The position numbers were made by a program, and so were the translations under genes. From Rhynchopus sp. YZ270_cl-10 (taxonomy: Eukaryota > Euglenozoa > Diplonemea > Diplonemida > Diplonemidae): a stretch of 64,000 bases of DNA. Numbering within the stretch: position 1 is the first letter of the stretch; each line of letters opens with the position of its first letter. This document shows, piece by piece, positions 41,758 to 52,588 of this stretch. Under the pieces are notes generated by a model. The model made no database searches. It was not told the origin of the DNA and saw nothing but the letters and a program-made list of their open reading frames with translations. Where the stretch lies: the NCBI GenBank assembly GCA_964035575.1, contig OZ037846.1, positions 833,501 to 897,500 on the forward strand, written 5' to 3'.

Positions 41758-41881
41758 TTAGTGAATACTGTTACGTTGCGAATTTTGGGGAAAAAAACCA
41801 CCGATCGGGTGGCAAATCCTGGTTCACTGTCACCCCCCCCATGCCCCATACACCTTCAGGTAGGTTTACATTTTCATTCAA

Positions 41882-44800
41882 ATGGGTGTCAAGCAATGTG
41901 CGCTGTTGCTGCTGCTGTGCGTGGGTGTGCACGGTGTGACACAGTATAGTGGCGTGGAGGTGAAGGTGATGGTGGTGCACTTTTTGAGCAAGACGTTTGT
42001 GGCACACGCGAAGAGGTGGGAGGCACTGACGGGTGGCAAGGTGAAGTTCACCCTGATGGCCAAACACGACGATGTGCTGAAGGAGGTGCCTGCAGAGGGT
42101 GAGAGCGGTGTTGGTCACGATGCATACATCTTCACATCGACAGCAATGCCCGAGCTTGCAGACAAGGGCTACCTCGCAGACCTGACAGACCTCGTGGACG
42201 AAGACGTGCAGCTCGACTGGACAGACATCGTCCCCTTCATCCGCAGGAACAACGTTGGCTTCAACCGCCGTGTGTACGGTCTGCCCTTCGACGGCGACGC
42301 GCTTGTGCTTGTGTACAGAGACGACCTCGTGGCAGGACCTCCCAAGACCCTGGAGGAGCTTGTCGACGAAGCGGTGCGTCTCAACGGCAAGGACCTGAAC
42401 AACGACGGCATCCCTGACTCAGGCTGGTGTGAGTGCTGGGCGCCTTCCGACGACGGGACTGTGTACTACGTGATGGGGGACATGCTGATGAATGCGGTGA
42501 CGCCGTATCTGCAGTCGAAGGGGTCCGACCAGGGTGCCTTCTTCAACCCAGAGACACTTGACGCTCTTAGTTACACGAGCGCGTGGAAGAAGGCCTTTGC
42601 GTTGTTGATACGTCTTTACAAAGAAGGTTCCGACCCTGTCAGGAACAGATGCGATGGACGTGACAAGCTTAACGGCTACGGTGCCGGAGTTCACAAATTC
42701 CTGAACGGGACATGTGCATTCCATTCATTCTGGTCCGGCAATGCAATGGTCAAAGCGGCGAAGGGAACCTATGGCAACTATTCCCGTCCGTACCTGAAGC
42801 ACTCTGTGTTCCCAGGATCGACAGAAGTGGACGTAGATGGGGTGCTGACGGAGTGCACAAAAGAGATCTGTCCGCATGCAAAACGCAGGGACGCGTACGG
42901 ACGCCTGGTCAACTCTGCTCCCTTTGCTGCTTACGGAGGCTTCATCGCTGCTATCGCAAACCACAGCAAGAACGTGCAGGCGGCGTACGACTTCCTCTCC
43001 TACTGCAACCGTCCAGAGAACTCTGCTTACGACGTTGTGCTTGACGATGGGATGGATCCTTGGCGCACCTCACAGCTTCTTCCACAGCTGTGGGAGTCGA
43101 AGATACCTTCGTACCTTGTTTCTTCGTTTCTGTCCACAACACGTGAGATCCTCAACAACGAGAACGTTGTGATCGACCTCCGCATCCCAGGTGCAGGCAG
43201 CTTTATCATTGAAGCAGGCAAGGTTTTGGACATGGCGATGCGTGATCAGATACCTATTGAGGCAGCACCACAGGTCCTGAAGGATGCGTGGGACGCTGTC
43301 ATCGAGAAGAACGGTGGACGTACACGGTTGTTGCCACTTTACAGAAAGTCGCTGAATTTGCCTCCCTTGCAGACTGGCGGCTTTTTGCATATTGGGAGTG
43401 ACTTCAGCCTGGAGGGGTACCAAGTGGCGCTTATTGTTATTGGGGCTCTGCTGATTGTTGCTGTTGTTGCGGGAGCTGTGTGGCGGGCACGCAGCTCGCA
43501 GCGTGCGTACCTGCGTCAGTTCGACAACAACGTTGTCGCAGAAAACTGTGCTTTGGCCATCGCCGCTATGGACTTTGAGAAGGTGCGCTACCTTCGCGAC
43601 ATCGAAAAGCCGAACGGCATCCAACAAGCCTTCATCGACATTGTCAGCATTCTACGTGTCTACCGACCCTACCTCCCTGCTGCACTCTTTTCGGACATCA
43701 AGGGCAGTCTGTCCACGCTCCCCGTTCTCGTTGAGGTGCCTGGTTGCGAAAGCAAGACCGCCACCATTGTGTTCACCGACATCGTCTCTTCAACCTATCT
43801 GTGGGAGTGTTCCCCACATGGCATGCGATCAGGCCTTCGTGTGCACAACTTCCTGATCCGTGAGGCAATCGAACTCTTCTCCGGATATGAAGTCAAAACC
43901 ATCGGCGACTCCTTCATGGTCGCCTTTTCCACTACTCGAGAAGGTGTTGAGTTTGGGCTGAAGGTGCAGGAGTCTCTCAATGCTGCAGAATGGCCAGAAC
44001 TTCTGTTGGAAGAAGTACCTATGTGCGCGCCTAAAGGTGGCATATGGGGAGGAGTCGTGGTGCGCATAGGGGTCAACAGTGGACCGGTTGTGCAAGAGGA
44101 AAACACGTTGACACGAAGGATGGACTACTTTGGCCATACCGTGAACGTAGCAGCAAGGCTGGAGGGGCAGTGCAAGCCTGGGGCTGTTGCGATGCGGGAG
44201 GAGCTTTGGAAGTGGTGTAGCACTTGCGAGGCAGTGTCGTCGCGGCCACAGTTGGTGGAGCTGAAGGGTGTGACCGAAGGAGTGCAGATCTGTCATGTCT
44301 GGCCCACATCGTTGAAGCAGAGAGAACAGAACCCACTCCGTGTGGAAAACATGAACACTGCGAAGCAGGATGGGAAAAGCATGTCCGTCGCGTCGTCACT
44401 GACTTCAACGCTACGCAACGAAGTGCGCAGCTCTGTTGCCAGCTTTTCGCGCGGTCTTCTCCATAACACCGCCGCAATGCGTGTGGACGCCACCATTAGT
44501 GTATTCGAGGTGGTGCTGTACGATCCAGACAGCAGTGGATCTCTTATGAACGTGAGTCAAGCGTTTGCATCGATAGCAGTCTCGCTGGAACAGAGTGGTG
44601 GTGGCGTCGTGGCTTTGGTGGGAAGTGTTGTCTGGGCAGGGTGGAATTTGAACCGGAATTTGCCATCGCATCCAGAAAGCGCGATTCAGTTTGTCTCCAA
44701 GGTGAGCGGTACTGGCGTTCTGAAGGCAGTCGGCATGGTGAGCGGGGTGCTCCACCACGGCGTGGTTGAGTCGCGTACGCAGAGCTTCGTGACTGTCGTT

Positions 44801-44980
44801 GGCACGCCCCTGAAACGTTGCTATGAAGTGTACGCTACAGCGCTTGCCTCAGGGGAACTCTGCCTTTACGAGCCAGCAGAAGGGTCGTCACCTTCGCCCA
44901 ACCTTCAAGAGTTGCTCATCAAGCATACCGGCGGTGTGTACAGATTGCGTGTAGTTGGAGAAGGTGGATGTATTTATTAG
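41882..44980 (+). CDS. Receptor adenylate cyclase with bacterial-type solute-binding ectodomain
   Basis: 1032 residues. Signal peptide 1-18; solute-binding domain about 22-490; membrane span 513-534 (YQVALIVIGALLIVAVVAGAVW); class III nucleotidyl cyclase domain 625-770; degenerate second cyclase-like domain 867-1000. The active domain is complete: metal Asp633 (FTDIVSST) and Asp676 (TIGDSF), adenine-selecting Lys672 and Asp748 (MDYFG), transition-state Asn755 and Arg759 (NVAARL). The Lys/Asp pair means ATP, so the product is cAMP. The layout (one span, outside sensor, inside cyclase) is that of trypanosome receptor cyclases, but the sensor is a sugar-type solute-binding fold. Like them, it probably works as a dimer. 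Its second domain has lost the catalytic residues. The start follows CACCTTCAG, as in the paralogue at 15507. Ligand unknown. Confidence 0.92.
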   Translation: MGVKQCALLLLLCVGVHGVTQYSGVEVKVMVVHFLSKTFVAHAKRWEALTGGKVKFTLMAKHDDVLKEVPAEGESGVGHDAYIFTSTAMPELADKGYLADLTDLVDEDVQLDWTDIVPFIRRNNVGFNRRVYGLPFDGDALVLVYRDDLVAGPPKTLEELVDEAVRLNGKDLNNDGIPDSGWCECWAPSDDGTVYYVMGDMLMNAVTPYLQSKGSDQGAFFNPETLDALSYTSAWKKAFALLIRLYKEGSDPVRNRCDGRDKLNGYGAGVHKFLNGTCAFHSFWSGNAMVKAAKGTYGNYSRPYLKHSVFPGSTEVDVDGVLTECTKEICPHAKRRDAYGRLVNSAPFAAYGGFIAAIANHSKNVQAAYDFLSYCNRPENSAYDVVLDDGMDPWRTSQLLPQLWESKIPSYLVSSFLSTTREILNNENVVIDLRIPGAGSFIIEAGKVLDMAMRDQIPIEAAPQVLKDAWDAVIEKNGGRTRLLPLYRKSLNLPPLQTGGFLHIGSDFSLEGYQVALIVIGALLIVAVVAGAVWRARSSQRAYLRQFDNNVVAENCALAIAAMDFEKVRYLRDIEKPNGIQQAFIDIVSILRVYRPYLPAALFSDIKGSLSTLPVLVEVPGCESKTATIVFTDIVSSTYLWECSPHGMRSGLRVHNFLIREAIELFSGYEVKTIGDSFMVAFSTTREGVEFGLKVQESLNAAEWPELLLEEVPMCAPKGGIWGGVVVRIGVNSGPVVQEENTLTRRMDYFGHTVNVAARLEGQCKPGAVAMREELWKWCSTCEAVSSRPQLVELKGVTEGVQICHVWPTSLKQREQNPLRVENMNTAKQDGKSMSVASSLTSTLRNEVRSSVASFSRGLLHNTAAMRVDATISVFEVVLYDPDSSGSLMNVSQAFASIAVSLEQSGGGVVALVGSVVWAGWNLNRNLPSHPESAIQFVSKVSGTGVLKAVGMVSGVLHHGVVESRTQSFVTVVGTPLKRCYEVYATALASGELCLYEPAEGSSPSPNLQELLIKHTGGVYRLRVVGEGGCIY

Positions 44981-45306
44981 AGTAGATCATAGTGATGTGG
45001 AATAGAAAGTATATGAAATATTTTTAAAGGCACATGCGGCGTGAGGCTTAGTTCATTTTTCTTCTTATTCTTTTCTGATATGTAAACACATGCATACACA
45101 TGCATAATGTTATTTATCTTTCATGTTTTCAACCTTTTCTTTCTTTGCTCCAGAGACAGCCTCGCAATAGAGTGTCTTCACTCATATGATGACATTACCC
45201 TCTCTGGAGCCCCTTTTCTTCATAAAAGCTCCGCTCAAGGGTTGAGGACGCACCCCGTCTGACATTTGTGCAAACAAACCCTGACGACGTTGGGGGGAAA
45301 CCTTAG

Positions 45307-45670
45307 TCCTGGGGCGTAATTTTTTTGGGACGTAAATATTCTGGGGCGTAACAAAACTGGGACGTTTTGGGCTTTTTTAAACTTGGGACATTTTTACGTC
45401 CCAGTATATTTACGTCCCAGAATTGTCTGTGTGACCTTCCCCCCTCCCTCACCCATGCACTTAGGTGCAAACCCAAACATGTCCAACAAACAAAAAAATA
45501 CATACTTGGGCCGGTTATGATCCCTCCGCCAACCAGCCGCACCCCACCACCCACACCCCCAAAAAATTGACAAGTACCCGGAAAGCCGCCCGAACAATTC
45601 TGGGACGTAACAAAACTGGGACAATTGGGGGAAAATCTGAAACTTGGGACATTTACGTCCCAGAATTCTT
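45307..45670. repeat. Foldback built of GGGACGTAA/TTACGTCCC units
   Basis: At least six inverted copies of TTACGTCCCAG / CTGGGACGTAA. The outer pairs (GGCGTAACAAAACTGGGACG and GGGACGTAACAAAACTGGGA; TTTACGTCCCAGAATT at 45410 and 45652) suggest a duplicated hairpin. No gene. Confidence 0.65.
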
Positions 45671-46502
45671 ACGATTACGGTAATAAAAATGTGCTTCACT
45701 GTAAATACGGTTTCGTCTGCGGTGACGTAAAGTGTTTAGTTTTGTGGATCACAGTCTAGGGTACACTAATACAACCAAGTTTTCAAAAAAAATAAAAGCA
45801 ACTAAAGAACATCACATCAGCTTAGTAGTGAATCCTTTGCCAAGGATTTCTTATTTTAGATGGATGCTATCAACAACAACGCCTGCATAAAGAAGGGGGG
45901 TATTTCATTATTTGTTAATGTTGGGTGCCTGGGGAGGCTATCACGGTGCCGTGCCTTTTGCATGTTGTACCATTCACAACTCTCATGTTATTTAGCCTGT
46001 TACCAGTCACCATGTGCTATTTCCTCCCCGGGACTCTATCAAACAGTACTTCCGTGCTGTCTTTTGCTGTATACCTTTACACTGCATACCTCGCTGTTCT
46101 CCCTTTTTTGTGTCCTGCTGAGTGCTGGTGCTTTGTTCTTTCTGTTCTTTCTGACCGGTCGTTTGTAGTAGCAGCAGTAGGGATTTGTGAAGAGTCAATA
46201 GTTGCACATCAATAAAAGGATTTTTTTTTCATGACCAAAATTCTGGTAAGAATGTTAAATATACCCAGGCGGGGCTGAGGCGTACTTAAACGTAAGTAAT
46301 CCCGAGTACGCCTCAGGCACGCCTCAGATATATTTTCCAGATATGAGTATTTTCGATAAATACTCAGCCACGTCTGAGTATTTATTTTTATTCAGTTTGC
46401 ACTTTCAACTTCACTTTATTTTCAGGCCTTAGCAATGCCGTTTCGGCCTCGTTGCATTGTATGGTTTTACACTAGTGTTACACGTCTCCCAAAATACCCC
46501 AG

Positions 46503-46768
46503 GGGGAGAAAAACAATTGAACAAACTAAACAGAACCAAAAAAGGGGGAATTTAAAAACAAAAAACAAAAAAATCTTGATCGTTGTGATGCTCACAGTCG
46601 CGGCACCTACCTTGTCTTTGTATTGTGTGTTGGCAAAAGGCAGACTGCTGAGGATACGTATCCACTCGAGGCGCGAAGTCTGTTGTGCTCATCTCTGATT
46701 GTGGCGGTGTTTTGCACCTCACAACACACTAATAGGATGGTGGACGTCATGCCAAATGAAGCTACGTT
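46503..46768 (+). repeat. Second copy of the 41525-41757 block
   Basis: See the first copy; differences are a few bases and a short insert. Here it is followed by unrelated DNA rather than a receptor gene. Confidence 0.7.
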
Positions 46769-47185
46769 ACCCCTTAGATACCCCCTTTGCTGCATACCTC
46801 GCTCCCTTTTTCGTGGCCAACTTTACTTTTTTTTTTTGTTGGGCCGCTGTTATGGATGAACTCCCCTCTGCTCCTGACCCTCTTCACTTGAGCACGCTCC
46901 GTCCGTCTGATACGAACTATTGTAATTGGTACCCCAGAAATAAAAAATACAAAGTACGCAACAACTACACACTCAGTACGCACAAAGTACGCAATACAGG
47001 GCATTCCTGTATTTTTTTTTGTGTGCACAAAGTGCGCAACACGCACGCAATATGGGGTCGTCAGGAGCACCAGTAATACTCTTTTTTAGAACCCAAACCT
47101 CCTCCCCTCCCTCTCTCTCTCGACCCTTCCTTCCAGACACACCCCCTCCTCCTCCTCCTCCCTCCCCACTCCGCATTTTTTCACA

Positions 47186-48946
47186 ATGCAAGGAAAAACC
47201 CGGGTTCTCACCATTGGTCTTGGTGTGACGGGACTTGCAGGGGGAGTCGCGTACTGGATGGGAAGCGCGAATGTGCAGGAGGAGGAGAAGAAGTGGCTCA
47301 TCCCGAGACGCGACTATGACGATGTGAAGGCTGAGGCGGCCTACGGAAGCAGGTACACTTTTGTGTTTGACATGGACGAGACGTTGTTGTGCACGACGTT
47401 TGATGGAGAGAACTCAGGGAAGGTGGCTGTCCGCTCCTTCGCGGCGGATCTGCTCAGGTCGACCGCACCGTTAGGAGAAATGATCCTGTGGACGGCAGGC
47501 ACAGAAGGCTACGCAAAGATCGCGTTAAAGCTCATCGGGCCTGAGAGCGACCTCTTCCACCACCGCATCTTCCGCAACCGTCTCTGGTGGAATGAAATGG
47601 GGTCGAACACGAAGCCCCTGGCACACCTTGAGCGCAACAAGGACTACACCCTCATTGTGGACAACCACACCACAGTTGTCTCCGCAGATGATACAGAAAA
47701 TGCGGTACGTCAAATATATTTTACCGACCCTCCCCCGTGAAATTGTCCCCCCCCCAAAAACCGGTATTTTGCCCCGACGGACAATTTCAAGGCAGGGGGG
47801 GACAATTTCAAGGGAGTCGCGGGGACAACCTTTGCTCTCCCTTCTTCACACCAAAACGGCCACCCCCCTACAGTACGAGAAATTGTCCCCCCTTTTTTCC
47901 GTACGTGATATTGTCCCCCTCACTTTTCCCCCCAGGGGGGACAATTTCAAGGGGGTCGGAGGGGGGGACAATTTCACGGGGGAGGGTCGGTATAAAAAAT
48001 AAAATTCTACCAAGTTGGCAAAGGGTGCGTTTTTGCACAGCGAAAAAAAACGTTGCAGAATGCAAACGACGAAAAATAGATTGTAGGGCTGCATGGTTGG
48101 GGGTCTACCCACGGTACACCCGGTTATTGTACTAGGTGCACTGTTCATGAGAGGGTTGTATTTTATGTCAACTTTTCTTTGCTTTTTTAATTTACACCCC
48201 CCCTTTTTTATCTCTTCGTTGAGTCGTTGTCGGGTCACGACAGCAGTACACACAAAGAGACGGTAAACAACCACATCAACCACATCAACCACATCAACCA
48301 CATCAACCACATCAACCACATCAACCACATCAACCACATCAACCACATCAACCACATCAACCACATCAACCACATCAACCACATCAACCACATCAACCAC
48401 ATCAACAACACAGATAGTCGTATCCGACTTCTATGATGACAAATACGACGCAGAGCTGCGTGATGTCAAGACCTTGATACAAGAACTGCACGCGAGGTAT
48501 ATTGAAACCACAAACCCATCACCGTCTGATCCTCTCTTTTCTAAACATGTTAGAAAGAGTGCAAAAAAGACAAAAAAAACCCCCCTTTTTTTTGTGGGTT
48601 ATCGCCCGCCAAAACCGCGTTTTGTTTGCATCTTCCAGCTTACCTACACACATTGATTTTTGTTCATTGTGTACTCACCTACGGCAATAAAAAGACCACT
48701 AAAGGCTAAAGAGAGACATTGCTGTCAAATGTAACCCACATATATTGGGTAATGTTCTTAGGAGCCACCTACCCCGCTTTTTCAAAAAAGGAAAGGGAAA
48801 AAACACTCACACCACTTACACATTTCAGCGGCAAAACTGTGCCACAGTTCTTGAAGGAGAAGGTTGCTGAGGGGAGGCTTGAGAGACTGCCGTCAGGCTA
48901 CATTCACACTTATCCTAGTGTTAAGCGTTCGTTCTTGTGGTTCTGA
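47186..48946 (+). CDS. FCP1/NIF-type HAD phosphatase, membrane-anchored, three exons
   Basis: Exons 47186-47704, 48414-48496 and 48829-48946 join in phase (donors GTACGT and GTATAT, acceptors AACACAG and TTTCAG) to 239 residues. N-terminal hydrophobic span 7-25 (VLTIGLGVTGLAGGVAYWMG). HAD motif FDMDETLL with nucleophile Asp62 and Asp64; TAGTEGYA; RNRLWWNE; LIVDNHTTVV; and, across the first junction, ENA joined to IVVSDFYDDKYDAELRD. The length and single N-terminal span suit the Dullard/CTDNEP1 or TIM50 type of Ser/Thr phosphatase; the DMDET core differs slightly from the usual DLDET. Intron 1 (709 bp) contains a TA-flanked MITE 19 bases after the donor, a dispersed module and a 9-bp satellite. 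Exon 3 rests on phase and composition; the alternative is read-through of exon 2 to 48656. Confidence 0.82.
47724..47990. mobile_element. TA-flanked MITE inside intron 1 of the phosphatase gene
   Basis: CCGACCCTCCCCCGTGAAAT and its mirror ATTTCACGGGGGAGGGTCGG end the element, with TA outside both (47722-47723, 47991-47992). The inside has five further GGGACAATTTCA/TGAAATTGTCCC units in both orientations. Confidence 0.8.
48085..48165 (+). repeat. GAGAGGGCTTTGTATTTCAA module inside intron 1
   Basis: GGCTGCATGGTTGGGGGTCT, ACCCACGGTACACCCGGTTA, then GCACTGTTCATGAGAGGGTT. Plus orientation, in the intron, 250 bp before the acceptor. Confidence 0.7.
48266..48408 (+). repeat. 9-bp minisatellite (CAACCACAT)n at the end of intron 1
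   Basis: About 16 copies of CAACCACAT run right up to the acceptor (AACACAG, ending 48413). The array replaces the usual pyrimidine tract with A/C-rich sequence. Frames across it (HINHINH, VDVVDVV) are artefacts. Confidence 0.9.
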
Positions 48947-50817
48947 GACAGAGAGAGAGAGAGGGAGGGAGGGAGGGTGAGTTGTCACAGCAGATAGGTG
49001 ATACGCACTGAAGGGAGTGGAGAGGGAGGGGCGGGTGGGAGGGGGTCATGTGACCCCGAACGAACTTCAAAAAAAAAAAAAAAAAAAAAAAAAAAAGACA
49101 GTGGAGATTGCGCCAACTGTGTCAACACTACCCGAGGCAACTACACTACTCCAACAGTTTATCAAAATAAAACATAAAGAAAAGCTGCCGCCCAATCGCG
49201 ACTGGACGACCGCCATGAGCAGTGCATGGAGTAACTCAGGCATCACTTAGACGCGTGTAGTATAGTGGAGTTCATCTTCGGGCGTCTACACTAAAACAAC
49301 CAAGTTTTCAAGAAAATGGGATACGATCATAGCCGTTTTTCTCTTTCCTCGTTTTTTATTTTATTTCAGATTGTCTCTCTGTTATGGATCTTGTGAAGAA
49401 GGAAAAAAGTGTGGCTGCTGTGCCATGATGGTAGTATAAAATCAAACAGAAAAAAAATTCTGATGTTGTGTGCACTGCTTTTTTAGGGGTTTTTTTTTTA
49501 TTTTTGTTTAAAATAACACCGACATTACTCTCAAAGCTCGTTTTTCATTCAACTAATTAAAAAAGCAACAACAGTGTACTAACAAAACCCACCTCAGGCG
49601 GCTATGTCAAATTTCTTTCTTCGATTTTTTTTATTTGCGTATGAAATAATTTACTTGTATCAAGTTGAAGGGAACGACAAAAAAATATACCATTCTTTTT
49701 CCCCCCCTTGGATAGTGAAGACTGTATGGCAGTTGCACTACACCAATTTTTTCTTCTCCCTCTATATCAGTCCTTATGAAGTGCTCTCTGGGGGTTCGAT
49801 AGCCCCGCGGAGAAGCAGTGACCTGCGTCCGCCGATGAACGGTGAGGCGTTTTTGCACTTTCAACTTCTCTTTATTTTTTCTTTTTTTCTTCCTCCCCCC
49901 CCACATCAGTCCATATAGATTGCTGTCCTATGGGCTTCGATGTTTGCTTGTGAGTGCAGGGGGGGGCGTGCGATGCTAGCCCTTTCAAAAAAAACAAAAA
50001 AAAACAGAAAAAGGTATCATTTTGAGTACCGACATCGTACCCCTTATGGGGGAGGTTGGTTGTAGATGCAACTAGGAGTGAACAGACACCCCTAATAAAG
50101 AAGACCGTGCAGTGTGGTGAAAACTGTCATATTTTAGTTGGGTTGGAGTTGTGTATCGTCGTGAGTTGTGTGTGTGTGTTTGAAAACTGATAGGGGTAAT
50201 TCTTGCGCAGAATGTGGCCCCAAGGTGTGTGTTGTGTGTGCATTGGGTTTATTTATCAGTGTTCTGGGCAGTTCCTAAGAGCCGACCTATGTCAGGTGCC
50301 GTTTGTATCTGCCGAATGTATGTTTTGAAAAAGCAGGTGTGGGAGGAAGATTCTTCCCGAGCAGTATATTACTCAGTGTGTGTGCATCTGTGCGCCGTCT
50401 CTTGGTGTTCTGTCAACAACGTTTCCCCCCCTCCTGATACTCTAATGTGCATACAAGTCAAATCCGTCTTTCAAGATCTCCCCCTCCCCCTTTTTTTGGC
50501 ACGCTGTCACAGGGGGCTTTGCATTTCACGTCTCATTTTTCTCTTTCTAAGCTCAGTGGTCTCCTCCTCCTCCCTCCCCCTAAACAACCACACCCAACCC
50601 CTAGGCAACACAGACCACACACAACACACACCTCTCCAACGCACTTTAGTAGAAGGCACTGCGCAAAAGAGGAGGGAGGTTCCTGGCCTTGAGGGGAGGA
50701 GGGGATAGGCTTGCGAATAGGGTAGGGGCGGTAGAGGCGGGAGAGCGTGAGGCAGAGAAAGAACAGAGAGAGAGAGAGAGAGAGAGAGAGCGGGGGGGTA
50801 AAAGGCAAGCGAACACA
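48947..50817. other. Intergenic; simple repeats and repeat fragments
   Basis: (GA)n and (GGGA)n runs at 48948-48975 and (GA)n at 50762-50790, an A tract (49070-49097), a copy of the GGGTGTCTACACTAATACAA repeat end (49264-49315), a composite-repeat fragment at 49780-49860 (CTCTCTGGGGGTTCGATAGC) and a GGGCTTTGCATTTCA module (50495-50545). No gene. Confidence 0.55.
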
Positions 50818-52443
50818 ATGCATCACAGCCTGCTGCTGTTTTCCGGGATTGTCGTTGGGTGCCTGTTGCTGCTGGGGGGTGCTGATGCACAGCTTGTCTG
50901 TCCCGATGCCCCAGAGTATGTACATTGAGTGTTTCCTGATTCAAAAAAGTGAACAATCTATCAAATTCAATTTGACAATGTCCTTCCCCCAGCTTTTTCA
51001 TAAAACCCCGTTTACAAAAAAAAAGTGGCAGGACTGGATACAGTTCAACCAAAATGTTTGATCTGTCTTCACGTTTCTTTTTCTTTTGATGCTCCCCCTC
51101 TGTTAGGTTATGCATGAAGGTAGTGTTCGAGCTCGTTGTCCTTTTTTTTAAAATGGCTGCGGTCAACGAAAAAAGACCTAGTAGTAGAGTAGTAAGGACA
51201 GATCAGTTGGTATAATGTTATGTTTCGTTTTTATTTCTGACATTCTCCTACTGCAAAGCGTACTTCCTGCTATTTGCTCTCTTTTAAGGATCCTGTGAAG
51301 AAAAACCGTGGCTTGCTATCTAGTGATAGTAGTCTATAATCAAGCAAACAGTATTGTTGTGTATGAAGGTCTACAGGTGGTAGGCCGTCTTTTTAGCGAA
51401 CGCTAGCTGCCAAGGGTTTCTCTTCATAGTATTATGCCAAGAGGAATGTTGTGCGGTGAACAAATGTCCTTTTATTTGCTTATGTGTGTCTCTACTCACC
51501 TATCCACCCAAACAGCCAAATGGCAGTCTGTCCATTCGCACTCTGGAAGAACGGAAGTGTCGCAAACCAGCGCAATGTATGTGTTCCAAATGTGTTTTTT
51601 TTTTTGATAAAACAACTTGTTGTCAATTCTAAAAAGATTGGAGGCAGCGCTGCAGGGCAAACAAAACGGATTGAAAAAAACAGAAGCTTGCTTGTTTTCT
51701 TTGAGTACTCAATTAACCACAACAACCGTACTTCAGTTTAACACATTTTTTCACCTTTTTGTTTTCCCGGCTTTGAGCGCACAAACAAAAGACCCGATCT
51801 TTTTTTTTGTAGGCCGCAGAGTACTTTGTGCTTTCATCTGGAGGGCTGGCATCGTACGTGGGCCATTCGGAGGTGCTTGCATCAATAACCACAGATTTTT
51901 TTTTAAATTTCCATCGATAGGCTCATCTTAGTCGTCTAAAAATTAAACAAAAGTTTCTTTCTCTTCTTTTACCTTCCACCACAGTGCTACGAATGCAGGT
52001 GGTGTCCCTTCCGCAAGCTGACCTGCTGCGAGAAAGACGACGAACTAGAACTTCTCAAATCGATCAATGTGTCGGGCTCCGAGGACTGGAGCTGCTTCAT
52101 CACCATTGCGCACTTCCAGCAGTGTGGACGGTGTTCTCCGGACAGCAGCAACTACACTATCTACGGTGACGAGGCAGCGCGGTACTTGGAGTATGTGCCA
52201 CACCCCGAATGTCTTGCCATCAGTGTGTGCGAGGAAGCATGCGGGTACATATACAAGCAGTGCAAGAACACAGAGCGCATCAACGACGGTGGCCCCGTGA
52301 TCAACAAGGCAGCGTACCCCACCAAGGACGCCTTCTGTTCGCTGGCACGTCAAAGGGAGGCCATGGGGCTGCCGTGCTACAGCGCAGGGTCTGCTCTCGC
52401 CCCCTCCCTCCTCCTCCTCCTTGCACTGCTCTTTGTTATATGA
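50818..52443 (+). CDS. Secreted Cys-rich, probably GPI-anchored protein, two exons
   Basis: Exon 1 50818-50919 and exon 2 51985-52443 join in phase 0 (donor GTACAT, acceptor TTCCACCACAG) to 186 residues. Signal peptide about 1-25 (LLLFSGIVVGCLLLLGGADA). The mature part has about 17 Cys in a pattern (CYECRWCPFRKLTCC; CFITIAHFQQCGRC; ISVCEEACGYIYKQC; AFCSLARQ) that resembles the folate-receptor/Cys-rich extracellular fold, especially the C-x3-C-x6-C helix. That relation is tentative. It ends in a hydrophobic tail with no cytosolic part (APSLLLLLALLFVI), as in GPI-anchored proteins. The intron (1065 bp) holds dispersed repeats, and an 80-bp inverted repeat has one arm in the intron and one just after the stop. 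Confidence 0.8.
51151..51230 (+). repeat. Left arm of inverted repeat around exon 2
   Basis: AATGGCTGCGGTCAACGAAA ... AGTTGGTATAATGTTATGTT, mirrored with one or two changes at 52510-52588. The arms are about 1280 bp apart and enclose exon 2. Confidence 0.85.
51637..51802 (+). repeat. Composite dispersed repeat, copy in intron
   Basis: GGCAGCGCTGCAGGGCAAAC, AACGGATTGAAAAAAACAGA, CAACCACAACAACC ... then GCTTTGAGCGCACAAACAAA. Matches 40550-40705. Confidence 0.75.
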
Positions 52444-52509
52444 AAGGGGGGGAAAGGGGGGGTTGGTGATTTTCAAAAGTAGAGTTGACTAGATGGAAAT
52501 GAGAGAAAA

Positions 52510-52588
52510 CTAAACATAACATTATACCAACTGATCTGTCCTTACTACTCTACTACTATGTCTTTTTTCGTTGACCGCAGCCATTTAG
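52510..52588 (-). repeat. Right arm of inverted repeat around exon 2
   Basis: See 51151-51230; begins 67 bases after the stop codon. Confidence 0.85.

Larger units (their letters stand above)
39737..41881. other. Intergenic, dispersed repeats
   Basis: No gene. Holds the composite repeat 40470-40705, a block at 40960-41260 shared in the same orientation with 62480-62750, and a 230-bp block at 41525-41757 repeated at 46503-46768. Confidence 0.6.
44981..47185. other. Intergenic, foldback and dispersed repeats
   Basis: A large foldback at 45307-45670, a partial MITE at about 46250-46470 (right end CGGCCTCGTTGCATTGTATG as at 59300), and the copy of the 41525 block at 46503-46768. A C/T-rich tract (47095-47180) precedes the phosphatase. 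Confidence 0.6.

Noticed and set aside
48264-48410. CRISPR-like regular repeat
   Set aside because: It is a head-to-tail 9-bp satellite without spacers, in a eukaryotic intron.
48474-48656. Read-through of phosphatase exon 2 as its C terminus
   Set aside because: The GCGAG|GTATAT donor and TTTCAG acceptor join in phase to a protein-like exon 3; the read-through tail is K/F-rich and unlike the family. Kept as an alternative only.
49780-49815. tRNA-like GGTTCGATAGCCCC (B-box-like)
   Set aside because: The stem does not pair correctly and there is no acceptor stem or A box; it is part of the composite repeat.
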